Shown: positions 1-15,049, counted from the stretch's first letter. The stretch is DNA of 64,000 nt from Aphidius gifuensis (GCF_014905175.1 NC_057788.1:32085645-32149644); one strand, 5' to 3'. The notes: generated by a model not told the origin, from the sequence alone. Made by a program: numbers and translations.

Positions 1-945
1 TTGTTGATGTCACATTGGCTGTTGAAGGACAATTGCTTAGAGCACACAAAATGGTTTTATCAGCATGTAGTCCTTATTTTCAGGTAATTTATTTAATCGC
101 AATAATAATAATAATAATAATAGTATATTATAATTTAAATGTTTAAAATTTTATTTATTTGTTTTAGGCACTATTTACAAATCATCCAGATAAACATCCA
201 ATTGTCATACTCAAAGATGTACCATATGTTGATATGAGAAGTCTTCTTGATTTTATGTATCGTGGTGAAGTGAGTGTTGATCAGGATCGTTTACCAGCAT
301 TTTTGAGGGTTGCCGAATCATTGAGGATCAAGGGTCTAACTGAGGTCAATGAAGAAAAATGTGATTTACCAAGTATAACATCATCTTTACTTGGTAATCA
401 AAATATACTATCACAACATCAACAACAACAGCAACAACAGCACCAACAGCAACAACAACAACAACAACCACCACCAAATCTACATAGAATAAATCAAATT
501 GGATCATCTCATCATCATCATGGTGGAGGTGGTGGTGGTGGTGGTGGTGGTGGTGGACAAAAGAGGTATCATCATATGTCGAGTCATCCATTACTTGGAT
601 CAGCATTAACAGCACCAAAAAGAAAGCGTGGTAGGCCAAGAAAATTGAGTGGTTCATCTGATACTGGTGGTGGTGATGGACCACAAGATCTTCAAACATC
701 TGATCTTGTTCAAGGCTCTCCGGAAATGATGGAAATGAAAATGGGCATTGATTTTCAAAGTGAAACAAGTACTGGAAATGGTAATGCAAATAACAGTGGC
801 AGCAATCGTTCAGCAAATTCAACACCAGGACCAATCACTGGAAGAAAAGACGATTCAATGGAAAATGGTGAACGTGATACACCCGAGCCAGTCACACCCA
901 AAATCAAAAAGGAGCTAGAACCAACACCAAGTACCTCTGCGCAGG
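1..945 (+). CDS. ttk: Tramtrack, shared BTB + AT-hook exons (5' truncated)
   Basis: Two exons of a BTB transcription factor, cut by the window edge. Exon 1-83 reads through the BTB core (DVTLAVEGQLLRAHKMVLSA), with donor CAG|GTAATT. Exon 168-945 continues the BTB fold (HPIVILKDVPY, LLDFMYRGEVSVDQDR, ESLRIKGLTEVNE), which is closer to tramtrack than to lola, fruitless, broad or mod(mdg4) as I remember them. It is followed by a poly-Gln tract, His and Gly runs, an AT-hook (KRKRGRPRK) and a candidate SUMO site (IKKE). The exon ends at 945 in phase 1 before GTAAGT. The BTB domain dimerises and recruits co-repressors; Ttk represses neuronal and cell-cycle genes in the nucleus. The common end joins in frame to three alternative zinc-finger ends downstream. 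The start codon and promoter lie left of the window. Confidence 0.9.
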
Positions 946-3885
946 GTAAGTTTCAATTTTATATTTTCATTCATTAATCAACTAAATACATTCTTATTCT
1001 ATATATAAATAGACAAAATAATTTCAACAAATAATTAACAAAATTATTCAACTGATTGTTGTTTATATTTTATTTGTTATTATCATGTTGTATAAATTTC
1101 CCATTTACTTTTCTCTCTTTCTTTGATCTTTAAATATTATTATTATTATTATTGGGCAACTAGATTTTGTTGTTTAGCATCTGACAAGACACGTTTGCTG
1201 ATTTATTTAAAAGGTAAGCTTTTTTAAAAAATCATGGCGTCGATAAAAACGAAAAAAAAATATTTATAATAAATATATAAATACACTCTACAACAACAAC
1301 AAATATATAATGCTGCTATATTAATAATTTATTAACTTTGACTAATCCAAGCTCTATTGTATTTTTGGTCATCTCTCTCTCTGAATTTTCATGATATATT
1401 AATCAAAATTTAAATTTAAAAAACAAAAAACCATTTAATTAATTATTAATTGTAAATTTCCACTTATTACAGAATTTTTATTTTTTATTTTAATCTAAAA
1501 CTTTCTAAAAGATAAAAAAAAATGTGTCGTGTTATTGTGACTTTTAAAGTTGAATTATTGTCAAATGCATGATCAACAAATCAATATACTCCAAATGTGA
1601 TTTTCATGATGGTAATGATTTTTTTAATTTCGAAATTCTTTTTTTGTGAGAACCATTCAAGTATATGAAAATAAACCCATGCAACATAATAATGCATGAC
1701 GTGTAATATTAAGTGTGATATAATATATGAAAATTAATTAAATAAATATATATAGTATTGGTCCTTTTAAAATATTTGTTTTGTCTATGTTGCCGCCCTA
1801 ACCAGTTTGCTTTTTGTATTCGTTGCGCGTTTTCAAATACATTTAGTTGTTTTTTTTTTTTTTAACAAAAACATATTATTTTTATTATTTTGTTTATGAA
1901 AAAAAATATATGACATGATGCTGTGTTGTGGAGAATGGAGGCTGAAATCAGTAAGCGTCGTCTCGTCGGATTAATGGAATTAAATGGGAATTTTTTGTTT
2001 TTAAATTGTGGAAAATAAAAAAAAGAAATAGAGAAAAGCTCCTTGAGAATGCCTTAGTTGCCAATGAAACTAAAATAATAATAAATAATGTTTGTTTAAC
2101 CCTCTCACCAGATTTGACATTATCCCAAGATCCACTTTTTGATCTGTAAGACATATTAATATTTGTCTATGAAAACAGTATTAATACAACGCAAAAAAAA
2201 ATATATTATAAATAAAGAGAACAAGATGAACAACGTGTTGTCACGCTCGGCCAATGAGCAGCCAATTTTTTTTTTTCTTACATATTATATTTAAATTTGC
2301 GATAACGGTGCAACAACCTTTAAATACAAAAAAAATTTTTCATATATAGTTGTGGGCTACTTTCTTTTTTTTTTTTTTTTTTTTAAATAAAAACCTTGAC
2401 TTGATTTTTTATTCTTCAAAAAAAAACATTGACTCAATTGAGAAATTTATTATTTAAAAAAAAAAAAAAAAAAAACTAAAAAAGATTGCTTTGCTGCCAT
2501 TGGCCACTGGTAAAAAAAAAGAAGGGGGTGGAGCCAGCTAGCGGTGCTTTTAAATTTTCAAAACGCTGGTTAAATTTATCCGTTCGTTTAATAAACAAAT
2601 GATAAATGTACATATAGTTTATTATTGATTTTTATTATATATAATAATAAATAATCAAATTAAAAAATCTACAACATTATTAAATGCGAAATTATTATTT
2701 GAGAAAAAAAAAAAAAAAAAAAAAAAAAAACTTCGTAATGACTGCAGACGTGAAAAAACAAATCGACAGTATATATATTTTTTTATTTTCTTATCGAGGA
2801 CAGTGAAGGTATTTTACAATTAAAAAAAAAAAAAACAAAACAAAACAAATAAGCAAATGGAAAAAGAAACGGGAAACGGCAAACGCCTCATGCCTTTTAA
2901 TGTTTGTCGTTTCGTCGCTTCCGCCTTTTTTCTCTCTCCCTCTCTCTCTCTCTCTTTCTCTCGCGCAAATTATCAATGAAAAAATAAATAAAGAAAATAA
3001 AAATACCACTGATAAAGAATTTAAATAAAAAAAAAAACAACCAACGGAATATAAAGATAAATTTTTATTTGAAATAAATTAATTGTTGAGAGATAAGAAA
3101 GAAGGTGAGCGCGCGAAAGAGAGGAAGAGAGAGATATATAATAAAAAAATATAAAAATAATTCGTGATGAAAAAAAATAAATTAACTTGTTAAATAAAAA
3201 AAAGTATAAAAAGTGCTCGAAGATTGAATAGTGACACGTGATAATAAAAGTAATTGTATATGTTGCGCAGGTGAGTTGAGAATTGAATCAACTTTAAAAT
3301 GTGTCGTTGACCATTGCGCGGGGAAGCGAAGAATTAGGGAAGGCCAGCCGTTTGCAAACAAGCAAATAATCAATACAATTTAATCATTTTAATTATAAAT
3401 TAAATTAAAATATAAAAACAATACCGTATTTAATTTTATTATTATTATTATTATTAAATTCAATCAAATTAAATTATAATAATCAGAAAAGAGATTAACA
3501 AGGAGGATCTAATGAAGGAGGATCATTATTCAATGATTTTCTCGAGACATCCTCAATCTCAATTGTGATTATACTGAATAATATACTGAATTTACGAATT
3601 CTGTTGACTATAAAAATAACGATTATTATTATTATTATTATTATGATGATGATGATGATGATGATGACGATGGTGGTAACATGACGTAAGGCGAATGAGG
3701 TATGTGTATACACACTTGAAAAAATGAAGAATAATATCCTTCAGATATAATACAAACACACACACACACACACATATACATTATACATTTGTCGTATGAA
3801 AAAAAATAAATAAATAAATAATAATATATTTATGAGGGTGCGCGATGCGTGACTGGGGACTCTTAAAAGTCTACATGTTATGTAT

Positions 3886-3941
<56 letters not shown>

Positions 3942-4448
3942 ATTATCTTGTCAACAATCTAACATTGATTTAATCGTCATTAAATAATCTTCAAAGGATT
4001 AACAAGGATACACAAATACTGAATGACTGAATTGAGAATATAACAACAAACATAAAATGATTATTTATTTTATTTAAAAAACAAAAAAGTGTACACACAC
4101 CACATACGCCTACAAGTACTTGCAAATAGATATAAATAATAAAATAATAAGTAAAAATATAAATATACCTATATGAAAAAAAAAAATACGGAAACGGTCG
4201 AGAAGTTTTTTTTTTTTTTTAAAAAAAACGGTGATTAGTATATTTTGCTGGCTCTACCCTTCCTCTTGCTTCCCCCCACAATATTTATACGATTTAATTA
4301 AGTAGTATTTAAGTTGAGTTGGTATTAGTATACCATAATTAATTTAAAAAAAAAAAAAAGAATAGAATAGAATAGAGTATAATAATATAGTATTATATAG
4401 AAAATAATATTGAATAGCAGTGATACGAGAGGTGTTTATCGTTTTCAG
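946..4448 (+). other. ttk intron before the Ttk69-type exon
   Basis: About 3.5 kb of very AT-rich intron. It holds long A and T runs, a CT-rich tract (2932-2962), ATT/ATG microsatellites near 3630-3668 and 3885-3941, and a short CA tract near 3757-3772. I found no supported coding exon or RNA gene; the longer ORFs are low-complexity translations without splice context. Confidence 0.7.
3885..3941. repeat. (ATG)n microsatellite, about 19 units
   Basis: An uninterrupted ATG/TGA/GAT trinucleotide run within the ttk intron. It is the longest perfect ATG array I saw in the window and is probably length-polymorphic. Confidence 0.9.
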
Positions 4449-5107
4449 ACGCGGAGGAATCGTCTTGTGGCAGTGGACCACAATCACCTGCTCAAATACG
4501 CATTAATTTTGAGCGTTGTTTTAACAAGGAATATACATCTTCATCAACAAATCTATCATCAAGTAAAATTGGTAGTGGTACAACAACAACAACAACAACA
4601 CCAGCATCTTTATCAACATCTTTATCAACATTAGCAACAAATGATTATCATCAAAATAATTCCGATAATGAATCATCTGATCATAAAGTATCAAAAGAAC
4701 ACATTAACAGTGCCATATATAATATTATTGGTGGTGAATCAGAAATAAGTCAAAGTGATTTTGATAATTCATACAGAGGGGTTGGTGGGATTGGTGGAAT
4801 TGGTAGTGGTGGTAATAATGGTGGTAATGGTGGTGATAACGAAAGAACCGAGGGTTCTGTACGTGATTTTTGTGTTAAAGAAGGCGAAGTATATAGATGC
4901 ACTGTGTGTAATCGTACTTATACACATATAAGTAATTTTTGTCGTCATTATGTTACATCACACAAACAAAACGTCAAGTATTATCCTTGTCGTGTTTGTT
5001 TCAAAGAATTTACACGAAAAGATAACATGGTTGCTCATATGAAAATAATACACAGTCAAAGACCATCAGCGAGTCTTGGAAGTTCCACTATGGGACAACA
5101 TCGATAG
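4449..5107 (+). CDS. ttk: Tramtrack Ttk69-type alternative 3' exon
   Basis: Terminal coding exon with acceptor TTTTCAG at 4448. It starts in phase 1 and reads in frame from the shared exon (split codon G|AC, then AEESSCGSGPQ). A Thr/Ser/Gly/Asn-rich linker leads to two C2H2 fingers: CTVCNRTYTHISNFCRHYVTSH (split here only by eye into CTVC...H-X4-H) and CRVCFKEFTRKDNMVAHMKIIH of the same C-X2-C-X12-H-X4-H form. The cores THISNFCRHYVTSHK and FKEFTRKDNM match Drosophila Ttk p69 as I recall it, so this is the DNA-binding end of the p69 isoform. The protein stops at 5107 (TAG), and an AATAAA follows at 5431. Its use should exclude the two downstream finger modules. Confidence 0.88.
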
Positions 5108-7544
5108 ACTTTTTTTTATTTTATTTTATTTTACTATTATAAAATCAAAAAACTACATATATACAAACAAAAAAAAGATAACGTGTTGGACACTCGAAAT
5201 TATATTATTATTATTATTTGTTGACACTTGTCGGAAAGTCACTGGACAAGAAAAAAAAAAAAAAAAAAAAATTAATTAGTTTTTTTTTTTTTAATTATTT
5301 TCCACAATGATAAAATTTATTTGTTTTGATTTTTTTATTTTAATTATTTTTTAAATTTCCCGGATGTGGAAAATCACAAAATTAAATATAGATTTATATA
5401 AATATACTATATCGCGCGTTGTTGTCAAATAATAAATCTAGACAAACGGGCATTAATTAATTTATAAATTAAAAAAATATAAAAAATGAGCTTTACCCAT
5501 CTCGGGTTATAGTTACTTGGTATAATATATAATCCAAGATTTGTTGATGCATCTTATATTTAAAAATTAAATTTTTTGATCAAAAGAAAAATGTTGTTAC
5601 TATAAAAAATTAGAAAAGAATTTATACGAAAAGCATTGTAGGTTTGTTGATAAACACAAAGTAGTTGATTATAGAAAAAAGAAAAAAAATAATTGAAAAC
5701 ATATAGAGAGTAATAAGCGAATCCAAATGGCAAACAAATATATTTACAATATATATATATATATATATATATATTTAAAAAAAAATTGATAATCAAACAT
5801 AAAATATAAATAATAATAATAAATAAATAAATTATTATTATTTATTTAAAGAAAATAAAGGCTTGTTGCTTGAGAAGCCCAAGTACATTAATTGATTGTC
5901 ATTATTGCATCCAAAAATAATAATAATAATAATATTACACAACAACGCAATCAACAACAACAACAACAATATATACCTATACACGAATTTATTTAAAAAT
6001 AAGGAAACCACGTAGACTGAGTAAATGCAATATATAATGTACGGTCAACCGTTCGCCATGTTGTTGAGCCTGATTATCGTGAATATCATTGTTATATTTA
6101 AATAAACAAAAAAAAACAATCCTAGAATTATAATTATCAATTATCAAATGATCAAAATGAAATATAATGTGAAGCACGTTTTTAATGAAATAGACGACGG
6201 GATATGCAATTATTTAAGACTGCAGTGGGGAGGTAAGGGGGATATATAAATCTTCAATATAAAAAACGACACCAAATACAAGATAGTACTGACATTGGAT
6301 AGACTGAAGGCACTTTAGTAATAACTTAACGCCGTTTGCCACGCCAGAGCCCAAATACCCATTTAGAAATAACAAAAATAACATAAACAAATAAACAAAT
6401 AAATTTATATATATTGAAAAACTAGATTTTGCTCGCAGTATAATATATGATGATAAATAAAAATATCTTTCGCCTTGAAAATAAAAGGGGGCGAATTGAG
6501 ATGAGTTGCCAAAGTAGATGATAAATTATTTGAAAATTAATACGATAAGAGTTGACTGCCTTAGAATGTGCAATTTTGTCCTTGATTTGTTGTTCTAGTT
6601 AATTGATTGAGTAGTTTTTAAATTATTATCTCTTGAAAAAAAATAAAGTTTTATCTTTCCCAATTTTATACATACATACATATACGAATGAAATAATATT
6701 ATATTATTATATGCAAAGTAAACAATCAAAGAAATTATTATTATTATTATTAATAAAACATGTGTTTTTTTTTTTTTTTTTTTTTAAATTCTCATGGTTT
6801 GCAAAACCATAAAATAATAATAATTATAATAATATTATATATATATACTTTGTTTTACACATAGGGTGTCATAATTTAATTTTTTGTTTTCTGTAAATCA
6901 AACAAAAAAAATCATATAATGATCTTTTTCTTATTATTATTATTATTATCATTATTATATAATTAAAATAATAAACTGTTATTTATATGGACATGGCGAC
7001 TTTTCGCTTGTATATATATGCGACCAAACACAAAATTATTATATGAATGAACTATAATACCAAGTGGTGCAAGTTTTGTTGTTTTTTTTTTTTTCTAAAA
7101 GTTTATTATAACATTTTTTTGTTTGTTTGTTTATTTGTTTATTTGTTTATTTGTTTTTCCTAAAGGCGTTGAAAACTGTGAGTTTAAAAATATCAACGCC
7201 AAAAGTCGAGTCAATTATAATATCAAAAAAAAAAAAAAAAAAAACAAAAAAAAAAGTAGAATAACATAATAATAATAATAAATAATGTTGGACCAAATGA
7301 AGTAATAATGTAATTCATATATAAAAGAGCAATTAAAAATTAATTATCGAGCTTGAAAAAAAAAAGAAAAAATATTCATGAATACCCGAGATACAAACTG
7401 TGTTCACTATAGTACACTCTCGATTATAAAAATAAATTTAATAAAACATTAGCCTTAAGAAGGCTTACCTTGGGATCCGTTCATCCAAATGTCAACAATA
7501 TATCCTTGTTATTTTTTTAATTTTTTTTCTTTATAAACTATTAA

Positions 7545-7580
<36 letters not shown>

Positions 7581-10500
7581 CAACATTACATAGAGTGTTG
7601 TACTCGTAAAGTATAAAATATAATATTATTTATAATTGTTGCACATGGGTATCATGAGATCTTTTTTTTTTTTTTTTTTTCTAAAAATACAACAACCACA
7701 ACTACTAAAATATATATAAAACATCTGTTTATATTATTATTTAAAAATAAAATAAACATATAAATAATTTAAAAGTCAGATATTAATAATTAAATGTATG
7801 TGTGACGGTGGCTAGATACACCTTATCATCTGATTAAATATTCAAATAATTAATAATAATAATAATAATAATAAAACAAAGAAAATAAATAAAAATAAAT
7901 ATCAAGTTATGAAATTATTGATATATGCATATTATATTGACACATTTGACACACACTCAAACATAATCACAAATATATAATATTATATCAAGACATTTGA
8001 TAATCACTGAGAGGCAAAGACTAACTCAATATTTAGATGAAAACAAAAAAAAAAAAAGAAATTATCAGGGCATTGACCGAATTATTAATTTGTACGTTTA
8101 CAATATTATTGCTATTTTAAAATTCAATTTTCAAACAAAAAAAATGATAATAAAATATATGTTGCCAAGTGTCATAATAACACAATTCTACGTTGCTAAA
8201 AAATATAATGCTTTTTATTGTTTTATTTATTAGAAAAAATAAAAAAATTACGAGCTGTCATGCCGAATCAATTTACTTTTATTTTTTTTTTCAAGTTTTT
8301 AAGGGCAAAAAATTATAAAATTTTTATAACAATTAAGTTACAAGTTACACGTTGAGTAAGCGTTATATATTATATTATTATATTATTATTATTATTATAT
8401 TAACAAAAGTTATATCAAATATATTTTAGTGCTAGTTGGTAAATTAAAACTTATATATATAAACGTCGTTGCAGTTTGAAAAACAAAAAAAGAAAAAAAA
8501 AAAAAAGAAAATTTGCGTCAGAAAAATTAAATTTTGGATAATAAAGTTGACAATTAATTTTATACATATTATATTATGAGGAGCAATTTTGGAAGAAAAG
8601 AAACTAAAAACTAAAAATGAATGATATGTGTGAGATGAATAAAATTAAATTTAAAAAAATTATCATATTTCAGAGGGATTATAGTAGTATAGCTACTGAT
8701 CCCCAGTTTGGTGCCTTTTTAATGAAAGAAAACTAAAAATTAATAAAATTGTTATGGAAAAATGAAATGAAATTATTATAATTTAGCCATTGTGCAAAAT
8801 TAAATTAAATTAAAATTAAAATTGGCGTTCCTGCGCGACGCTGCTAGTGCCAAATAAGTGAGACCTTGTTGTAACGTCTTTGACGGAGAATTAAGCAAAT
8901 TTAACAAAATAGGATATTCATACATGAAAAAGCATGATGATGATAATATTAAGATAACAAAAATTTTATAAAAAAAAACTTTTTTAGACAATGTAAAGAA
9001 GTCTTTTCTGACGCTGGGTAGAATTTAGAATATTTTATATGCACTAATTGTTTGATTATATATAAATTATTCGATAATAAAAGGAACGGTGTTCAATAGA
9101 TCATAAATATGACAATTATTTGACATACACATATTGTGGTTGATTATTAATTTATGTTGTTTGTCAGTAGAGTAGTTTCACCAAAATTTCAAACATTTTT
9201 TAATGCACAAACAATCCCCGATGACACGCTTGTTTAAATAATTGAGATTTTACCAATCGAATTTATCGAAATTTATTACGTGCATCAATTGAATGTGAAT
9301 TACTAATATTACTATTTATTAATATATATTTTGCGAGTTAATAAATAAATAAATAAATAAAACAATTGTTGCATTGTAGCTCTGTGGAAATAATAATTGA
9401 GATTATTTGCTGAAAAACAAAATAAGAGTGAAAACAAGATCAAAATTTAAAAATTTCAAGAAATATTAAATACTCTAATCAACAACAATAACAAACGCTA
9501 ATAACATTTTAATATAAAAGGTAATTTAAAAAAAAAACACTTACAACCGAAATTATCTTTATAATTATATTTTATGTTGACTTTTATTATATTTTTTTTG
9601 TCGTAAAATTGTTTGTATTTTATTAGAAAGTATCATATATTATTATTATTTTATTTTTTTCAATCGGTTGTGAGTTGCATGAACCGAGATTTTGCTCAAT
9701 AAACAAAAATATATTTCTTAAATTTCTTTTTTATAAAAAATTCAATTTTAAATTTAAAAAATGATTTCAATCTCGTTTCAAGCATACTGTCTTCCGTCAT
9801 TGATGTTTATTGTATGTATAAAAAAAATATTATCATTATTATTATTATTATTATTATCATTATTATGTTTTTATGATATCCTAATTATTATTTTTCTCCG
9901 ACTGAATTCTCAATGATGATAATGATAATGATAATGATAATAAAAGTAGCTAATTAATGGCCAAAACTCTCGCTACGATGCGCACTGTTGCTCTTAGCCA
10001 AAAATTATGTTTATTTAGATTTTGATATATATATATTTTATGTTATAGTGAATTGCATGGCCTCGTTAATGTCCTCAAAGGATATATATATATATACTTT
10101 CATTCTTCAAATCATTCTCACTGTTAAACATCCACGATATATTTTTTTTTTAATTTTCAACGATGGCTAATTAGTTTTAAGTTAAAAAAATTAAAAAATG
10201 AAAAAAAAAAAAAAAAACATATTATTATATAGAATTTTGTTTTGCATGTTGCATATACACGTTGTTGATTTATTATTATTATTATTATTATTATTTAAAA
10301 ATATGAAAATGGTAATAAAATAAAAAATAAATAAATACTTGGGAACACTAAAACTTTTTGAGTCGATATAAATATTGAGATAAAAATTAAAAATATAAAA
10401 AGTTAAGTAATATATTTATAATAATAATAATTAGTTAATATCCCGTGGCCATGAAAAAATACAGTACAAATATTATGAAGATGTGTGAGATATGTTTGAT

Positions 10501-11312
10501 TAATAAATTTAATGGGCTAGTACAAATTATAATGACGAAAAAATTATAATTAATCGACTCAAAATGTTCTCAAGATATCATTTGAAGTTTATATTTTTGT
10601 TTGTTTGTTTGTTTTTTTTTTTTTTTTCTTTTCTAAACTATAGCTATAGCTATTATATAATTTTATTTGTAATTTTGAAATGACTAATTGATTTCCCAAA
10701 TAATATTGTTATTATTAATCAATTATTCATTGATAGATATGTTATGATTTTTATTAGTTGCTATGTTTTTATTATTATACAAATAATTAATTACGAGAGA
10801 TTTAACTGAGAACATTGTAATACTCAGTGAAATCTTTCATCATAAGCTACTTGTATGTTTTTTTTTTTTTTTTTCTTTATTATCACTTTATTATTACTAT
10901 TATTATTATTATTATTATTATTTTGTTTGTAGATAGGCTATTTCTGCATATTATTATTTTATCATTGTATGCGCACATTCATTAAAAAAAAAAAAACATA
11001 TTGCACATTTTGATGATAAATCATCAATTCATCAATGATATATATCCAAATAATTAATAAAACACAGACACACACACACATATATTTATAAAATATAAAA
11101 ACTCATTTAAATGTTGTTGCGCAATTATTAAAAAATGGTATAATTTTATAATGTGTATTATTTTGTTGTTTATTATTATTATTCCTTATTATTTATTTAA
11201 TTTTTATAAGCATGCAAAATGTATATTTTTCTTCAATGAAGTAGCTTAAATATTATTGATGATGAATGACTTTATTTAGCAATGATTTAATTTAAATAAT
11301 TATTTTTCACAG
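5108..11312 (+). other. ttk 3'UTR of Ttk69 form plus long intron
   Basis: A 6.2 kb AT-rich stretch that serves as 3'UTR and flank for the first end and as intron for the later ones. It contains (TA)n at 5750-5774, several ATT arrays (for example 7550-7580) and A/T homopolymers. One 39-base exon-like segment at 6194-6232 is discussed as a finding. I see no other supported gene. Confidence 0.65.
5750..5774. repeat. (TA)n microsatellite
   Basis: A perfect alternating TA run in the ttk intron. Similar TA arrays lie at 21180-21208 (after frizzled) and 33378-33401 (pinocchio intron). Confidence 0.85.
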
Positions 11313-12067
11313 AATCTGGATCAGGATCACCGGCCAAGTCAGAGACAAGTGAAAAAAATAAAGGACGAGATTCAAGTGTCAGTAGAACAAGTTCACCCTT
11401 GACACCATCTCAAACAGAAACAGCAGCATCCAGATTAACACCAACAACAACAACAACACCATCATCAACAATAACAACAACAACAACAACAAATTCAACA
11501 ACTGTTCCATCATCATCAACAGCAACAACAACAACAACAACAAATAATTCTTCAACTACTACTGCTACTGCAACAACAACAACAACAACTACAACAGCAT
11601 CATCAAATAATAAAAGTGCCTCACCAGCAGCAAGTGGTCGTGGTGGTAATCAAGTACAACAACAAACACCAACTGGTGAGGGTGCAATGTCAGCACCAAC
11701 TGGTCGACAAGTGCCAAAAAGACGTATGAGACGTCGAGCAACATCACAATCACAAGATCCAGCTGAACAACTTACTGAAATGTCTGTACGTGGTTTAAAT
11801 TTATTCCGTTATGCATCAATTAGTGAGGGGGTTTATCAATGTACTGAATGTGCTAAACTTGATATACAAAAAACATTTAAAAATAAATACAGTTTTCAAC
11901 GACACGCATTTCTTTATCATGAGGGACATCAAAGAAAAGTATTTCCTTGTCCTGTATGTGCTAAGGAATTTTCAAGACCAGACAAAATGAAAAATCACAT
12001 GAAAACTGTGCATGATTGTTTTATGCCCAAGGATTGTGTTGTACCTTTTGGATTTTATAATTTATAA
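11313..12067 (+). CDS. ttk: Tramtrack probable Ttk88-type alternative 3' exon
   Basis: Second alternative terminal exon. The acceptor TTTTTCACAG ends at 11312, and the exon starts in phase 1 with a split GAA codon (ESGSGSPAKSE), so it joins in frame to the shared exon. A Ser/Thr-rich linker of about 100 residues is followed by a basic stretch (VPKRRMRRR) and two C2H2 fingers. The first has a long spacing (CTEC, 17 residues, HAFLYH). The second is canonical (CPVCAKEFSRPDKMKNHMK...H). The segment KNKYSFQRHAFLYHEG resembles the p88 isoform of Drosophila Ttk from memory, but this is less certain than the p69 match. Stop TAA at 12067. Confidence 0.78.
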
Positions 12068-13267
12068 ATTATATGATGATGGAGCATCACTGGTTGCATT
12101 CTCTGTCTGATGGTCAGAAGTATATTTTTATTTTTATTTAAAAAAAAAGCAAGCAATAATTATCAAATATTTTTATTTGTTTTTTTGTTTTAATCTAATA
12201 TTAATTAATTTTTGATTCTCCATTGCCTGCACTATTTTTCTGACCTTTTATTTTATTTTCTTCCGTCCATGCTCTCTTTTTATCTCTTGTCTTTTCATAA
12301 TACATAATATTGATTGATTGTGATTAAAGTGATCTCGTGATTAAAGCGAGATCAAGGGGGGATAATTTGTGGGCTTGGAGAATGCAAATTCAGTTGCTTT
12401 TTGTTCTTTTTTTTTTTAAATTAATTAATTATTTGTTTCAATTCTTTCCACTATTATTATTAATATAATTATTATTTAGTATATTATTGTAACTTTTTTT
12501 TTTTTTTTTTTTTATAATTAATTTCTTCAAGTCTTTCCCCGCATATAAATATAAATATATTGTTATTATCAACAAATTCCAATGGTGCAAAGCGTTCATC
12601 ATTTTTTTTTTTATTGAATTAAAATGATAATACGTTTAGCTTTTATATTGCAAAGATGAGCAAAGATGAGAATTTAAATACCACAGATAGATTTTATGTA
12701 TATGTATATCATTTGATATTTTATTTAAACGCTTGCGTTTATTAGTGAAGAAAGTAACGAATGTCAAAAAGAAAGTTTATATCATGGATTATCACAAATG
12801 ACGTTTTGTACTGCCCAGCAGTATTTGGTATATCTGTACAGATTTCTATCGAGATATAGTATCTTGTATTATATTATATATAAATAAGAGTGTCACAACA
12901 ATACTGTGCACAAAGGATATTTCATTATTATTATTATAAGATAATAATGTAAAAATAACGAGACGAAGATGAAAATAAAAAAATGAAAATATAAAAAAAA
13001 ATAAAACATAAAACATAACAAGTAAATGTATGCAACGATAGCAAAATTAGTTGATGAGCTCGTTGAATACTTGAATAGTTTGAAAAAAAAATGAAAACAA
13101 AAAAAAAAAAATGATTAATAATTATTAGTTGATAATATTTTTTATTGTTACTGTTTCTATAATTGATTACAACAGTTATTATTATTATTAATATTAATCT
13201 ATAAAATAATATTGTTTTGATATAAGGATTATATAAATTTTTCAGCAGTCAATACGAAATGTTACAA

Positions 13268-13301
<34 letters not shown>

Positions 13302-14281
13302 TAAAGATAATTGAAAGGCAAGACGTGCACACTATTTTGTTTAAAACAAAATTTTAAATATATATATATATATATATCAGTTAAATTAAAATTAAATTTT
13401 TCATCAAATAAAATTGAGCAATGACTCAAAGTTATTGTTATTTAAAAGAAAATATATTTTAAAAAAATTTTATTATTATATACGTTGAAAAATTACAAGC
13501 CAATACTTTGTTTTTTGATAATACTACGAATAATTGAAATCAAATAATATTTTTGTATTTGATAGGCAATAAGTAATTGAATGAAAAAAAAAAAAAAAAC
13601 AAACAAAAATATGTCAATTATATGTTTGGTCCAATTAAGTCTTCCCTTTTCCCAAGTATGTCGACTTAACAATTTGTACATGTATTTTATCTAGAAACGA
13701 AAAGCAAAGAAAAAAATACCTGAGACACGTCTTCCACTTTGAAAATGGAAATATAAAAAATATTTAATTATAATAATATGTTATCAATGTAAACATGTGT
13801 GATGGGTAAAAAACAACATCAATTATAAATACTTTTTGATTATAAAAATTAATTGAAAGAAAAATAGAAAAAAAACAAACAAATTGAGGCATTTTATATA
13901 TAGCTATATCGAAAAAAAGAAAAAAAGTTTTTAAAATACATATAAGCAAACAGAAAATGAAATTCTATTATAATTATTTAAAAGTGATTTATAAAAAATA
14001 ATAAAAAACAATTGATTGTTTTGTTTTCTGTATTTTTAAAACATTCATTATTAAGATTATTACATTTAGGATACTATTATTATTATTATCACATATTATA
14101 TATTATTGAAAATTAATTGATAATGGTCGAGCCACATTTATTAATAATTATATATATAAATATTATTTTTTTTTTAAGTTGTAACATCGGGTATTAGCAA
14201 AATGGTCGAGAGGCACTAATTTTAGGCTTCACTAAGTAAAATATTAAATAAATAAAAAAATGCACAAATGTAGGAAGTTGA

Positions 14282-14328
<47 letters not shown>

Positions 14329-15014
14329 GGCACATGTTGACACAATGAAAGAAAGAAAGAAGAAAAAAATTAATAAAGTTTATTATACCTTTATTCACGA
14401 TGCAAATATTTTATTGAAATATTGATATAATCTTTATTCATAGAAACAATTATTATTATTTTTTTTTTTTTGCTAGATTATATAATTATAAAACACACAT
14501 GATAATAATTTTATTTATATTGGATTATTGGTTTTTTTTTTTTTTTTTTTTAATTTAAATATATGGTAATAAAGTGATTGTTAAGTCATTACACAGACAT
14601 CGATATAAACTCATCATCATTTATTGGCGAATATATATATATATTTATTTAAATGAAAAACAAATACATTAATGTACTCAATTTATGTTTATGATGAGTT
14701 TATATATAATACAAGGTGATATATGACAATAATATGATGAACATATATTAGAGAAATAATTAAAAAATTGATACAAAAAAAAAAAACTTTTTTAAAATGT
14801 TTATATCGATGGTGTGTGCGTGCTAATGAGTTATCACATATTATATATACCCTGTAAATTCATAATAATAATAATAATAATAATAGTATATTAGAAAGAA
14901 AAATATTGGCAAAATAATTAAATAAATAAACACTCTGTTTGTTTGTATATTAAATATTAATTGATTGATGTCTGTTGACGATTTTAATTATTACATATAT
15001 ATATAAAAAAAAAA

Positions 15015-15049
<35 letters not shown>

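Noticed and set aside
346..834. 162-codon antisense ORF opposite the ttk BTB/AT-hook exon
   Set aside because: It is the reverse reading of the Gln/His/Gly low-complexity coding exon; the protein is Val/His repeats with no splice or family support.
2460..2730. Long poly-A runs as retroposon tails
   Set aside because: Homopolymers of this size occur throughout the window on both strands with no flanking target-site duplications or element bodies.
3885..3941. Regular ATG repeats as a CRISPR-like array
   Set aside because: Perfect trinucleotide microsatellite without spacers, in a eukaryotic intron.
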